From assembly GCF_000429625.1 (NCBI RefSeq), contig NZ_AUCF01000014.1:1-64000 (forward strand): 64,000 nt of DNA. Reading direction: 5' to 3'. Positions 18,265 to 25,892 of the stretch are shown here, piece by piece. The position numbers and the translations under genes are program-made. A model generated the notes under the pieces. The model was not told the DNA's origin and searched no databases. It saw nothing but the letters and a program-made list of their open reading frames with translations. Position 1 is the first letter of the stretch. Each line of letters starts with the position of its first letter. This DNA is from Azospirillum halopraeferens DSM 3675 (lineage in GTDB: Bacteria > Pseudomonadota > Alphaproteobacteria > Azospirillales > Azospirillaceae).

Positions 18265-18738
18265 ATGAGCGAACTGAAGCCCATCCTGCTGGTCGAGGAC
18301 AACCCGCGGGATCTGGAACTGACCCTGGCGGCGCTGGAGAAGTGCCAGCTTGCCAACGACGTGGTGGTGGCGCGCGACGGCGCGGAGGCGCTGGCCTTCC
18401 TGTCGCGCCGTGACCCGCACACCGGCAAGCCCATCGGCCTGCCGGCCGTGGTGCTGCTGGATCTCAAGCTGCCCAAGATCGACGGGCTGGAGGTGCTGGA
18501 GCGGGTCAAGAGCGACCCCGAGACCCGCCAGGTGCCCATCGTCATGCTCACCGCCTCGCGCGAGGAGAGCGACCTGGTGCGCAGCTACCGGCTGGGGGTC
18601 AACGCCTTCGTGGTGAAGCCCGTGGATTTTCAGGAGTTTTTCCAGGCGATCCGCGACCTCGGCGCCTTCTGGGCCATCCTGAACGAGCCGCCGGTCGGCT
18701 GCGCCCGGCGCCGGGACTGGACGCCGGCGGGCGGATGA
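18265..18738 (+). CDS. CheY-like response regulator, phytochrome partner (Rcp1 type)
   Basis: A 157-residue single-domain receiver. Acidic residues lie in LLVEDNPRD, phosphoacceptor Asp66 in LLDLKLP, Thr in MLTAS and Lys in VVKPVDF. The extended loop around DPHTGKPIGLP and the C-terminal QEFFQAIRDLGAFWAILNEPP are hallmarks of the Rcp1/phytochrome-associated receiver family. No output domain exists, so it is either a phosphate shuttle or acts by protein contact. It starts 1 nt after the bphP stop and overlaps the hybrid kinase start by 4 nt (ATGA), which indicates translational coupling. Confidence 0.92.
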   Translation: MSELKPILLVEDNPRDLELTLAALEKCQLANDVVVARDGAEALAFLSRRDPHTGKPIGLPAVVLLDLKLPKIDGLEVLERVKSDPETRQVPIVMLTASREESDLVRSYRLGVNAFVVKPVDFQEFFQAIRDLGAFWAILNEPPVGCARRRDWTPAGG

Positions 18739-20684
18739 CGGCCATGGCGGCGATCGTCGCGATCCTCCACCTGGAGGACAGCCCGCTGGACGGCGAGCTG
18801 GCCTGCGCCCACCTGGAAAAGGCCGGCCTGATCTGCGACGTGGAGCGGGTGGAGACGCGCGACGCCTTCGCGGCGGCCCTGGAGCGGCGGCGGTGGGACC
18901 TCGTCCTCGCCGACTTCGCCCTGCCCGCCTTCGACGGGCTGGCGGCCCTGGCCATCGCGCGGGAACGGACTCCCGACACGCCCTTCGTCTTCCTGTCCGG
19001 GCGCATGGGCGAGGACGCCGCCATCGACGCCCTGAAACAGGGGGCCACCGACTATGTGCTGAAGGAGCGTCTGCCGCGCCTGGGGCCGGCGGTCCGCCGC
19101 GCGCTGGCCGAGGCGGCGGCCCTGGCGGAACGGCGCCGGGCCGAAGAGAATCTGCGCCGCCTGCACCGGGCCATCGACGACATCCGCGACTACGCCATCC
19201 TCACCCTCGACCCGGACGGGCGGATCGTCTCGTGGAACGACGGCAGCCGCCGCATCTTCGGCTACGCCGAGGCGGACATCCTGCACCGGCCCTTCGACCG
19301 GCTGTTCACGCCCGAAGACCGCGCCGCCGGCGTGCCCGGCCGGGCGCTCGACCGCGCCGCCGCCGAGGGGCGCGACGTGGCGGACCGCTGCCTGGCCACC
19401 GCCGACGGCCGCACCTTCCGGGCGTCATGCGTGCTGACCGCCGTGCAGGACGAGCGGGGCCGCCGCGTCGCCTGGTCGGTGGTGGTGGAGGACGTGACCG
19501 CCCGCCACCGGCTGGAGGAGGAGCTGCGCCGGACCCGCGATGCGGCCGACCGCGCCAACGCCGCCAAGTCCCGCTTCCTGGCCGCTGCCACCCACGACCT
19601 GCGCCAGCCCGTGCAGTCCATGATGTTCTTCACCGCCGCCCTTCAGGGGATCGTCGACGGCGCGCCCGGACGCGCCCTGCTGGACAATGTGGAGCGCGGG
19701 CTGGAGGCGCTGAAGGGTCTGCTGGACGGGTTGCTGGACATCTCCAAGCTGGACGCCGGCACCATCGAGCCGCAGGTGAGCGATTTTCCCCTGGCCGGGG
19801 CCGTCGCCTCCCTGTCCGCCGCCTGCGGGCCGCTGGCCCGCGCCAAGGGCCTGGAGTGGCATGCGGACGCCGCCGCGGCCCCGGCCGTGACGGTGCGCAC
19901 CGACCGGGTGCTGCTGGAGCGCATCCTGCGCAACCTTGTCCACAACGCCGTCCGCTACACCGAGCGGGGCTCCGTGCGCCTGACCGCCGCGCTGCGGGAC
20001 GGGCGCGTGCGCATCGCCGTGGAGGACACCGGCGTCGGCATCCCCGAGGAAAGCCTGGACGAGATCTTCCAGGAGTTCCAGCAGCTCGGCAACCCCGGCC
20101 GCGACCGCGAGAATGGGCTGGGGCTGGGGCTGGCCATCGTGCGGCGGCTGGCGGATCTGCTGGGGCTGCCCGTGTCGGTCACGTCCGCCGTCGGCCGCGG
20201 CTCGGTGTTCGCGGTGGAGGTGCCGCTGGCCGACGCCGCGGCACAGGCTCCCGGCCCCGGTGCGGCGGCCGCCGCACCGGCCGGTCCGGCGGAGCGCCCG
20301 CCGGTGGTGGTGGTGGAGGACGACGCGGTGGTGCTGCTGGGCACCACCGCCTTCCTGGAGTCCGAGGGTTACGGCGTGGTCGGCGCCGCCTCGGCGGCGG
20401 AGGCGCTGGACAAGGTGCGGGGGCTGGACGTCACCCCCGGCGCCATCGTCGTCGACTACCGTCTGGGCGACTCCATGACCGGCGCCGAGGTGATCGAAGC
20501 GGTGCGCGCGCTGTGCGGCGCCCCCGTGCCGGCGATGATCCTGACCGGTGAGATGGCGTCGCAGCATTTCACCGATCTGGAAGCCCGCGGCGTCGAGGTG
20601 ATGTTCAAACCGGTCGCCGCCCCCGACCTGCTGCGCCGGGTGGCGCGCCTGTGCGCCGGGCGGCCGGAACCGCGGCGGGGATGA
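18735..20684 (+). CDS. Hybrid histidine kinase (REC-PAS-HisKA-HATPase-REC)
   Basis: A 649-residue soluble protein. The N-terminal receiver has Asp60 in VLADFALP. A PAS domain (residues about 145-265, YAILTLDPDGRIVSWNDGSRR truncated at that motif) follows. HisKA has AATHDLRQPVQS, HATPase_c has ILRNLVHNAVRYTE, EDTGVGIP and GLGLGLAIVRRL, and the C-terminal receiver has IVVDYRLGDSMTG. The order predicts that it receives phosphate on the first receiver, probably from BphP through the small response regulator, then signals by its own kinase and second receiver. No DNA-binding output is encoded nearby, so the final target is unknown. It overlaps the preceding gene by 4 nt. Confidence 0.92.
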   Translation: MTAMAAIVAILHLEDSPLDGELACAHLEKAGLICDVERVETRDAFAAALERRRWDLVLADFALPAFDGLAALAIARERTPDTPFVFLSGRMGEDAAIDALKQGATDYVLKERLPRLGPAVRRALAEAAALAERRRAEENLRRLHRAIDDIRDYAILTLDPDGRIVSWNDGSRRIFGYAEADILHRPFDRLFTPEDRAAGVPGRALDRAAAEGRDVADRCLATADGRTFRASCVLTAVQDERGRRVAWSVVVEDVTARHRLEEELRRTRDAADRANAAKSRFLAAATHDLRQPVQSMMFFTAALQGIVDGAPGRALLDNVERGLEALKGLLDGLLDISKLDAGTIEPQVSDFPLAGAVASLSAACGPLARAKGLEWHADAAAAPAVTVRTDRVLLERILRNLVHNAVRYTERGSVRLTAALRDGRVRIAVEDTGVGIPEESLDEIFQEFQQLGNPGRDRENGLGLGLAIVRRLADLLGLPVSVTSAVGRGSVFAVEVPLADAAAQAPGPGAAAAAPAGPAERPPVVVVEDDAVVLLGTTAFLESEGYGVVGAASAAEALDKVRGLDVTPGAIVVDYRLGDSMTGAEVIEAVRALCGAPVPAMILTGEMASQHFTDLEARGVEVMFKPVAAPDLLRRVARLCAGRPEPRRG

Positions 20685-20717
20685 GACGGCCGCATCGGTC
20701 CCGGCGTCGCCCCGCGG

Positions 20718-20921
20718 TCAGTGCCAGCGCCGGGCGGGCATGCCCGCGGCATCGTTGAGCGTATCGGTGAGGGATCGCGCGGCGGCTTCGTTCAGGCCGG
20801 TGAGGGGGCGGTCGTTGACGACCGCCACCCTGCGGGTCCGCTGGTCGATCACGTACCATCCCGCGCACGCGCGGTGCGCGATCGCCTCATAGGTGCGGTG
20901 CGGATCATGGTCCGGGCGCAC
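20718..20921 (-). CDS. Small hypothetical protein (67 aa)
   Basis: A GTG-initiated frame encodes a small soluble protein with the sequence features YEAIAHRACAGWYVIDQRTR and RVAVVNDRPLTGLNEAAARS. Third positions are almost all G or C and the composition is protein-like, unlike neighbouring shadow frames. No family is recognised. The ribosome site is weak. The frame continues open upstream into the cupin-regulator gene, so the start is a guess. It lies alone between the hybrid kinase (convergent) and the cupin regulator (same strand), 104 bp from the latter. Confidence 0.45.
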   Translation of the reverse strand: MRPDHDPHRTYEAIAHRACAGWYVIDQRTRRVAVVNDRPLTGLNEAAARSLTDTLNDAAGMPARRWH

Positions 20922-21025
20922 GCACGTCGGTCGGATCCGGTGCAGGGATAGCGCAGGAGCGGTCAGCGCCCGCGGTGCCCCGACACCTCCGCGCCGGCGC
21001 CCGCCGGCAGCCGGTGCCGCCGCCG

Positions 21026-21634
21026 TCAGGCGATCACCGGCTCCGCGTAGGTCATGACGAGGTAGAGGACGGCCTCCCCGGTTCCGTCGTTGCGGTAGCT
21101 GTGGGGAGTGTTGGCATCGAACAGGATGCAGTCGCCCGCCTCCAGCCGGTGCGGGCCGTCGGCGGTGACGATCTCCACCGTGCCTTCGGTCACGGCGATG
21201 TTCTCGGTCGTGCCGGGGGCGTGGGCGTCGGCGCGTTCGACCGCGCCGGGGGCGAGGCGGAGTTCGTAGAACTCCACCCGCCGGTCCCCTTCGAGGGGGA
21301 ACAGCGCGCGCGAGGTGAAGCCGCCGTCGGCGGACGCCAGCACCCGCGCGGCGGCGCGGCGGATCACCGTGGTGCCGACCGACGTCCCGGCGCTGAGCAG
21401 GGTCGAGAACGGCACCTCCAGCGCCTTGGCCACCGTCCACAGCGTTTCGATGGAGGCGATGCCGTCGCCCCGCTCGATGGCGGCGATGACGGCGGGCGGG
21501 ACGCCGGCGAAGCGGGCCAGCCGCTCCGCCGACAGCCCCTGCTGAAGGCGCAGGACCCGGACGTTGGCGGCGATGGTGCCGGCCAGCGCCGCGAGGTCGC
21601 CGCCCGCCCCGGCGGCCGCGGGGGCGGCGGTCAC
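21026..21634 (-). CDS. XRE-family regulator with C-terminal cupin domain
   Basis: A 202-residue protein. Residues about 17-75 form an XRE helix-turn-helix (NVRVLRLQQGLSAERLARFA, GVPPAVIAAIERGDG, SIETLWTVAKALEVPFSTLL). Residues about 120-195 form a cupin (APGTTENIAVTEGTVEIV, then LEAGDCILFDANTPHSYRN). Proteins of this build repress catabolic or amine genes and sense a small ligand in the cupin. Its GTG start overlaps the stop of the upstream alpha/beta hydrolase gene (GTGA), so the two are coupled and the regulator probably controls this pair. The perfect 7-3-7 palindrome at 22748-22764 is a candidate target. Confidence 0.88.
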   Translation of the reverse strand: MTAAPAAAGAGGDLAALAGTIAANVRVLRLQQGLSAERLARFAGVPPAVIAAIERGDGIASIETLWTVAKALEVPFSTLLSAGTSVGTTVIRRAAARVLASADGGFTSRALFPLEGDRRVEFYELRLAPGAVERADAHAPGTTENIAVTEGTVEIVTADGPHRLEAGDCILFDANTPHSYRNDGTGEAVLYLVMTYAEPVIA

Positions 21635-22638
21635 GGCCGGGCCCCCGCCACGGAGCCGAGCGCCCGGCCGATGGCCGCGGCGATGTCGGACACCGCCCGG
21701 TCGGCGGATCGGACGACCCGCGTCATCTGGGCGAAGGAATGGGGAAGGCGCGGGCAGACCAGAAGGCGGTGCGGCACGTCGGCCGCCGCCAGGCTGTCCG
21801 CCAGCCGCAGCGTGTCGTCGAGCAGGCAATCGATTCCGGCCCCCGCCAGAAGCATCGGCGCCAGCCCGCGGTGATCCGCCAGCAACGGTGCCGCCCGTTC
21901 ATTCACCGGCCGGTTGCCGAGATAGCGGTCCCAGTACCAGCGCATGCGCGCCGTCGACAGCCCGTACCGCCCGTCGCCGAAGCGGCGGTGGGACCCGGTG
22001 TCGAAATCGGCGGCGAACATGCCGTAGAGCAGCACGCCCAGCGCCACCGGCGGTCCCCCGTCGCGGGCCGCCAGGGCGGCGTTCAGGGCGATGTTCGCTC
22101 CGGCGGAATCGCCGCCCACCGCCAGACGCGACGGGTCGATGCCGGCCGCGGCACCATGGGCGGCCAGCCAGCGCAGCGCCGCCGCGGCTTCGTCGAGCTG
22201 GGTGGGGAAGCGGTGTTCCGGCGCCCTGGAATAGGCGACGCCGCACACCACCACCCCGGCCCGGCGGGCCAGCAGGCGCAGCAGGCGGTCGTGCGTGGCG
22301 AGGCTGTTGAGAACGAAGCCGCCGCCGTGGAACCACACCAGGACCGGGGCGGGCTCCGGACCCGTATGATCCGGACGGTAGAAACGCAACGCCAAAGGCC
22401 CGGCCGGACCGTCGATGACCCGTTCGTCGACCGTGGCCGGCACCGGCATCGGGCCGGCCATGAACCGGTAGTGGCGTTCCGCCGCGCAGCGGGCCTCGGC
22501 CAGCGGCTGCGCGAGCGGATCCGCGGCGGGGAAGCCCCGCCGGACCGCCGTCGCGATGAAACGGTCGACCTCGGGGTCCGGCGGTGGCGGGGGACCCGGT
22601 GCTCGATCGTCGGCGCGGTCGTCTCCGATCCGGGGCAT
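21631..22638 (-). CDS. Alpha/beta hydrolase, hormone-sensitive lipase-like esterase
   Basis: A 335-residue protein with the HSL-family oxyanion motif WFHGGGF near residue 105, nucleophile elbow GGDSAGAN near residue 180, a late Asp (GAGIDCLLDD) and catalytic His in RLPHSF near residue 300. It should hydrolyse short or medium acyl esters in the cytoplasm; no signal peptide is present. The start at 22638 follows GGGAGACCGC. It is the first gene of a two-gene unit with the XRE-cupin regulator. Its natural ester is unknown. Confidence 0.87.
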   Translation of the reverse strand: MPRIGDDRADDRAPGPPPPPDPEVDRFIATAVRRGFPAADPLAQPLAEARCAAERHYRFMAGPMPVPATVDERVIDGPAGPLALRFYRPDHTGPEPAPVLVWFHGGGFVLNSLATHDRLLRLLARRAGVVVCGVAYSRAPEHRFPTQLDEAAAALRWLAAHGAAAGIDPSRLAVGGDSAGANIALNAALAARDGGPPVALGVLLYGMFAADFDTGSHRRFGDGRYGLSTARMRWYWDRYLGNRPVNERAAPLLADHRGLAPMLLAGAGIDCLLDDTLRLADSLAAADVPHRLLVCPRLPHSFAQMTRVVRSADRAVSDIAAAIGRALGSVAGARP

Positions 22639-22747
22639 GATGCGGTCTCCCTTGCTGGCACCGATCTCCGCACCGGCAGGGCGGGCCAGCCCGCCCCCGT
22701 CATGCCGGCCCCGGAGCGAGAAAAGTCTGCTGATGAGATAGGAATAT

Positions 22748-22764
22748 GTCAAATCATATTTGAC
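22748..22764. promoter_or_regulatory. Operator-like palindrome upstream of the esterase/XRE-cupin unit
   Basis: GTCAAAT-CAT-ATTTGAC is a perfect 7-3-7 inverted repeat in an AT-rich island about 110 bp upstream of the esterase start. On the minus strand TATGAT inside it could serve as a -10 box with TTTAGC 17 nt upstream. Position and symmetry suggest autoregulation by the XRE-cupin protein. The function is inferred. Confidence 0.5.
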
Positions 22765-22861
22765 TTGAGAAATGCGCTAAATTTTTAATTGAGCATTCTG
22801 AAAACGTGATTTATGGGTGCGTGCCACGGTGCCCCCCTCTCGGAGGCCATCTCCGGATGGT

Positions 22862-23314
22862 TCAGATGTCGTAATGCAGCGGCAGTTCACCGGTGGATGC
22901 GCGATGCTTGACGGCGTCGGCCAGGGTTCTCTTCTCCAGCACGTTGGCGATGGCGTTGCGGACGTCCACCATGGTCCGGCGGATGAAGCACACGTTCGGA
23001 TCGGCGCAGTCGGCGCAAGGTTGGAAGGACTGCCGGCTGGCACAGGGGATGGGGGCCAGCATGCCATCCATCAACCGGATGATCTCGCCGAACGAGATCT
23101 CCGATGCGGGCCGGGCCAGACGATAGCCCCCGGCCTTGCCGCGCTTGGCGAACAGCAAGCCATGCTTGCGCAGTTCCACGAGAATGGCTTCGAGGAACTT
23201 CCTCGGTATGGCTTCCCGTTCGGCAATGTCGGCAATGGCGACGAGGTCGTCGCTCCGGTGCTCCGCGAGCATGGTCAGGGCGCGCAGAGCGTATTTGGCT
23301 TTTTGTGAGAGCAT
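22862..23314 (-). CDS. Rrf2-family transcriptional regulator with four-Cys cluster
   Basis: A 150-residue protein. The N-terminal winged helix is typical of Rrf2 (MLSQKAKYALRALTMLAEH, IPRKFLEAILVELRKHGLL, KRGKAGGYRLARP). Cys91, Cys100, Cys103 and Cys109 form a C-x8-C-x2-C-x5-C pattern that could bind an Fe-S cluster, as in IscR, NsrR or RirA relatives. The spacing differs from E. coli IscR, so the sensed signal (iron, NO, redox or sulfur) is open. No isc or suf genes are adjacent. The upstream region is AT-rich and contains CTATAT-N12-ATATAG. Confidence 0.88.
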   Translation of the reverse strand: MLSQKAKYALRALTMLAEHRSDDLVAIADIAEREAIPRKFLEAILVELRKHGLLFAKRGKAGGYRLARPASEISFGEIIRLMDGMLAPIPCASRQSFQPCADCADPNVCFIRRTMVDVRNAIANVLEKRTLADAVKHRASTGELPLHYDI

Positions 23315-23378
23315 GTCGGGGAGGGGGCGGTCGAATCGGGGAACGGGCGGACGCGGCGGTATGGTAACCCGGGAAAGG

Positions 23379-23402
23379 CTATATAACTAACAGGCAATAT
23401 AG
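23379..23402. promoter_or_regulatory. Inverted repeat CTATAT-N12-ATATAG upstream of the Rrf2 gene
   Basis: Two 6-bp arms separated by 12 nt lie 65 bp upstream of the Rrf2 start in the only AT-rich patch of this intergenic region. Rrf2 proteins commonly bind AT-rich dyads and repress themselves, so this is a plausible autoregulatory operator and promoter. Inference only. Confidence 0.4.
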
Positions 23403-23589
23403 ACTTTCAGCGTCCACCTCTCACCGGCCCCTCCCGTCCGGGGAGTTCCCGGGCGGTGCAATCACGACCACATTGGCCGTGATTTGCGGTTCTGCGGAGG
23501 CGCCGAGCGCCGTTGCCCGGGGGACCGACGATCCCGCCCTGTTGCGCAAAGGATGTTCGACCATGGCCACCTCTCGCGACGGTCGCGGT

Positions 23590-24165
23590 GGATCGGCGAT
23601 CCGTGGAACCCGGCGGCGGTGTCCGCCATCGACCCCGGCGACACGGTTCTCGTGCTCGGCACCGGCCTGACCATGGTGGACACGGTGCTGACGCTGCTCG
23701 ACCGGGGGAACCGCGGGCCGATCATCGCCGTGTTGCGCCGCGGGTTGCTGCCGCACCGGCACGAGGAAACGCGCCCCTGTGAATCGTTCGTCCGCCCGGA
23801 GGTGATGCCGCACACCGTGCTGGACGTGCTGATCGCCTTCAAGGCCGACGTGCACCGGGCGGCGGAGCAGGGTCAGGACCGGCGGTCGGCGTTCGATGCC
23901 CTGCGACCGCACCACCACCGGATCCGGGCCAGCCTGTCGGAGGCGGAGCGCCGGCGCTTCCTCCGCCACGCCCGGCCGTTCCGGGACGTTCACCGGCACC
24001 GCATGGCTCCGAAGGTGGCCGGGCGCATCGAGGCGGCCCGGCGGGACGGTCATCTGTCGGTCCATGCCGGCCGTCTGCGGTCGCTCACCCTGACCGACGG
24101 CGGCATCCGGGCAACCATCGACGGGCGGGACGGCGAGCCGGTGGCCGACATGGCTCAAGTCGTTT
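23590..24165 (+). pseudogene. Truncated FAD/NAD(P)-binding protein (COG4529-like) remnant
   Basis: An open frame encodes only the middle of a FAD/NAD(P)-binding oxidoreductase. It begins near WIGDPWNP, contains the second dinucleotide motif LVLGTGLTMVDTVLTLL, then LRRGLLPHRHEE, SEAERRRFLRHARPF and DVHRHRMAPKVAGRIEAA. The N-terminal FAD domain (about 170 residues) is missing. The C-terminal region is lost where the frame runs antisense into fhcC at 24181, just where family members would have an NCTGP-like motif. No convincing start exists. This looks like a gene cut by a rearrangement or by arrival of the C1 island. Confidence 0.65.
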
Positions 24166-24180
24166 CAGGGGGGCCGGTTC

Positions 24181-24999
24181 TCACCCGGCGGCCACCAGCA
24201 CCTCGCCGCGGCCGGCGGCGCCGGTGCAGCCGACGAAGCGGTCCACCGGACGGCCGTCGGCCAGGAGGTCGGCGGCCACCGCGCTGATGCCCGCCAGATG
24301 GCGGCGCAGCAGGCGCAGGACGACCAGGTCGTGGCGGCCGGCCGGCAGGAAGGTCGGCGGCAGGGCCGCCGGGGCGCGGCCGAGCAGCAGGGTGCCGCGG
24401 CGCATGCCGGGGCCGGCGTGCGGGCCGACCGTCCCGGCCACCACCAGCGTGCCGGCGATCAGGCGCGACGCGGCGCCGGGGCCGGCGTCCCCCTCCACCA
24501 CGATCAGGCCGCGCTTCATGCGGTCGCCCGCCCGTTCCCCGGCGTTGCCGCGCACGATCAGCGTGCCGCCGGTCATGCCGTGGGTCGATCCCGGCCGGCC
24601 CGCGCCGGCGAAGGGGCCGGCGTCGCCCGCCACCTCCAGCGTGCCGCCGCTCATCTCCGCCCCGGCCCGCGCGCCGGCGGCGCCCTGCACGCGGACGACC
24701 CCGCCGCTCATGCCGCAGCCGGCCTCGCCGCCGGCGTCCCCCTCCACCACGATGCAGCCGCCGTCCAGGCCGGCGCCGATGCGGTCCAGGCGGTCGCAGG
24801 GACCGCGCAGCACCAGCGTGTCGCCCGGCGTCCCGTCGATGGCGAACAGCTCCCCCAGGGGCAGCCGCTCCATGCCGACGGTCAGCGTCAGCGCCGCGAG
24901 GCCGGCGGGGCCGAGCCCGGCGAGGCGGGCCGGCAGCAGGGCGGAGGCGTCGATGCGGTGGAGCGGCCGTTCCCGCAGAGTGAGGGTGAGGGTGCTCAT
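24181..24999 (-). CDS. fhcC: Formyltransferase/hydrolase complex subunit C
   Basis: A 272-residue protein homologous to the gamma subunit of archaeal formylmethanofuran dehydrogenase and to the C-terminal domain of glutamate synthase. It shows a right-handed beta-helix of repeated units such as GGTLEVAGDAGPFAG, GMTGGTLIVRGNAGERAGDRM and RGLIVVEGDAG. In Methylobacterium, FhcC is a structural subunit of the complex that moves formyl groups from H4MPT through methylofuran and releases formate. Its ATG overlaps the fhcD stop (ATGA). It is the last gene of fhcBADC and abuts a truncated pseudogene. Confidence 0.95.
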   Translation of the reverse strand: MSTLTLTLRERPLHRIDASALLPARLAGLGPAGLAALTLTVGMERLPLGELFAIDGTPGDTLVLRGPCDRLDRIGAGLDGGCIVVEGDAGGEAGCGMSGGVVRVQGAAGARAGAEMSGGTLEVAGDAGPFAGAGRPGSTHGMTGGTLIVRGNAGERAGDRMKRGLIVVEGDAGPGAASRLIAGTLVVAGTVGPHAGPGMRRGTLLLGRAPAALPPTFLPAGRHDLVVLRLLRRHLAGISAVAADLLADGRPVDRFVGCTGAAGRGEVLVAAG

Positions 25000-25892
25000 G
25001 CCAGCAGCTCCCGCAGGCGGAAATGGAACTGGCCGAGCTTGCCGCCGTAGTTGCCGGCGCCGATGCGCAGCACCCCGGCCGCCGGGCCGCCCTCGCAGGC
25101 CGCGAGGATGCCGGCGCGCATGGCCGCACCCACCGCGTCGGCGCTGAGCCCGTCGATGACGATCTCCATCACCGCCGCGGCGTCGGGCGGCAGGCGGCTG
25201 GCCGTCTGCCCGCGCAGCGTCGGGCACCAGGCGTCGTTGGTGGAGGCCATCAGCGCCTTGTAGCGGCTGCCCACCTTGGAGCCGGAACGCACGACCCCGC
25301 CGGGGAACGGCATCACCACGTCGGGCACCGCGCACATGGCGGCCACCGCCCGCTCGGCGGCGGCCAGCGCCGCGGCGCGCGCGGCGCCGACGATCAGGAT
25401 GTTGCCGCCGCCCACCGCCGGGACCATGCCGGTGCGGTCCTCCGCCACGAACTCCCCGTCCATCACCGGCACGCGCCAGTAACGCCGGTCGCCGATGCGC
25501 TTGGCGGTCTGGAAACCGTCGCCGAAATAGCGCAGCGCCCGGCCCAGCGGCACCTGCTCCGCCGCCTCCAGCCCGCTGAAGCAGGCGGTGGTCGGGCAGG
25601 TCAGGATGCTCTGCCCGACGCGCAGGGCCAGCGCCCGGGCAAGGTCGGCGGGGCTGATGGCGAACAGCAGGATCGCCGCCCCCGGCCGGCCGTCCGGCGT
25701 CTCCTCAGGCGCCAGGCGCCGCTCGATGCCCGCCTCGCAGCCGCACCCGATGACGGAGGTGGCGAAGCCGGTCATGCTGCGCGCCGCGTGCTCCACCCAG
25801 GCCGGCGTGTCGGCGGTGACGACGATGCGCGTCGCCACCATGCCGAACGCCTCGGCGAAGTCGTCCTCGATCTCGACCCCGGCGATCCTCAC
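24996..25892 (-). CDS. fhcD: Formylmethanofuran:H4MPT formyltransferase subunit (FhcD/Ftr)
   Basis: A 298-residue protein with the full-length Ftr fold. Conserved stretches include EDDFAEAFGMVATRIVVTAD, TGFATSVIGCGCEAGIE, QSILTCPTTACFSG and the C-terminal RIGAGNYGGKLGQFHF. In the bacterial direction it moves the formyl group from formyl-H4MPT to methylofuran. The GTG start at 25892 overlaps the fhcA stop (GTGA) and has a strong site, GGAAGGAGG, upstream. Order fhcB-A-D-C is as in Methylobacterium. Confidence 0.96.
   Translation of the reverse strand: MRIAGVEIEDDFAEAFGMVATRIVVTADTPAWVEHAARSMTGFATSVIGCGCEAGIERRLAPEETPDGRPGAAILLFAISPADLARALALRVGQSILTCPTTACFSGLEAAEQVPLGRALRYFGDGFQTAKRIGDRRYWRVPVMDGEFVAEDRTGMVPAVGGGNILIVGAARAAALAAAERAVAAMCAVPDVVMPFPGGVVRSGSKVGSRYKALMASTNDAWCPTLRGQTASRLPPDAAAVMEIVIDGLSADAVGAAMRAGILAACEGGPAAGVLRIGAGNYGGKLGQFHFRLRELLA

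Noticed and set aside
15951..18551. An 866-codon minus-strand frame opposite the bacteriophytochrome gene
   Set aside because: No recognisable motifs; an antisense shadow of a certain phytochrome gene.
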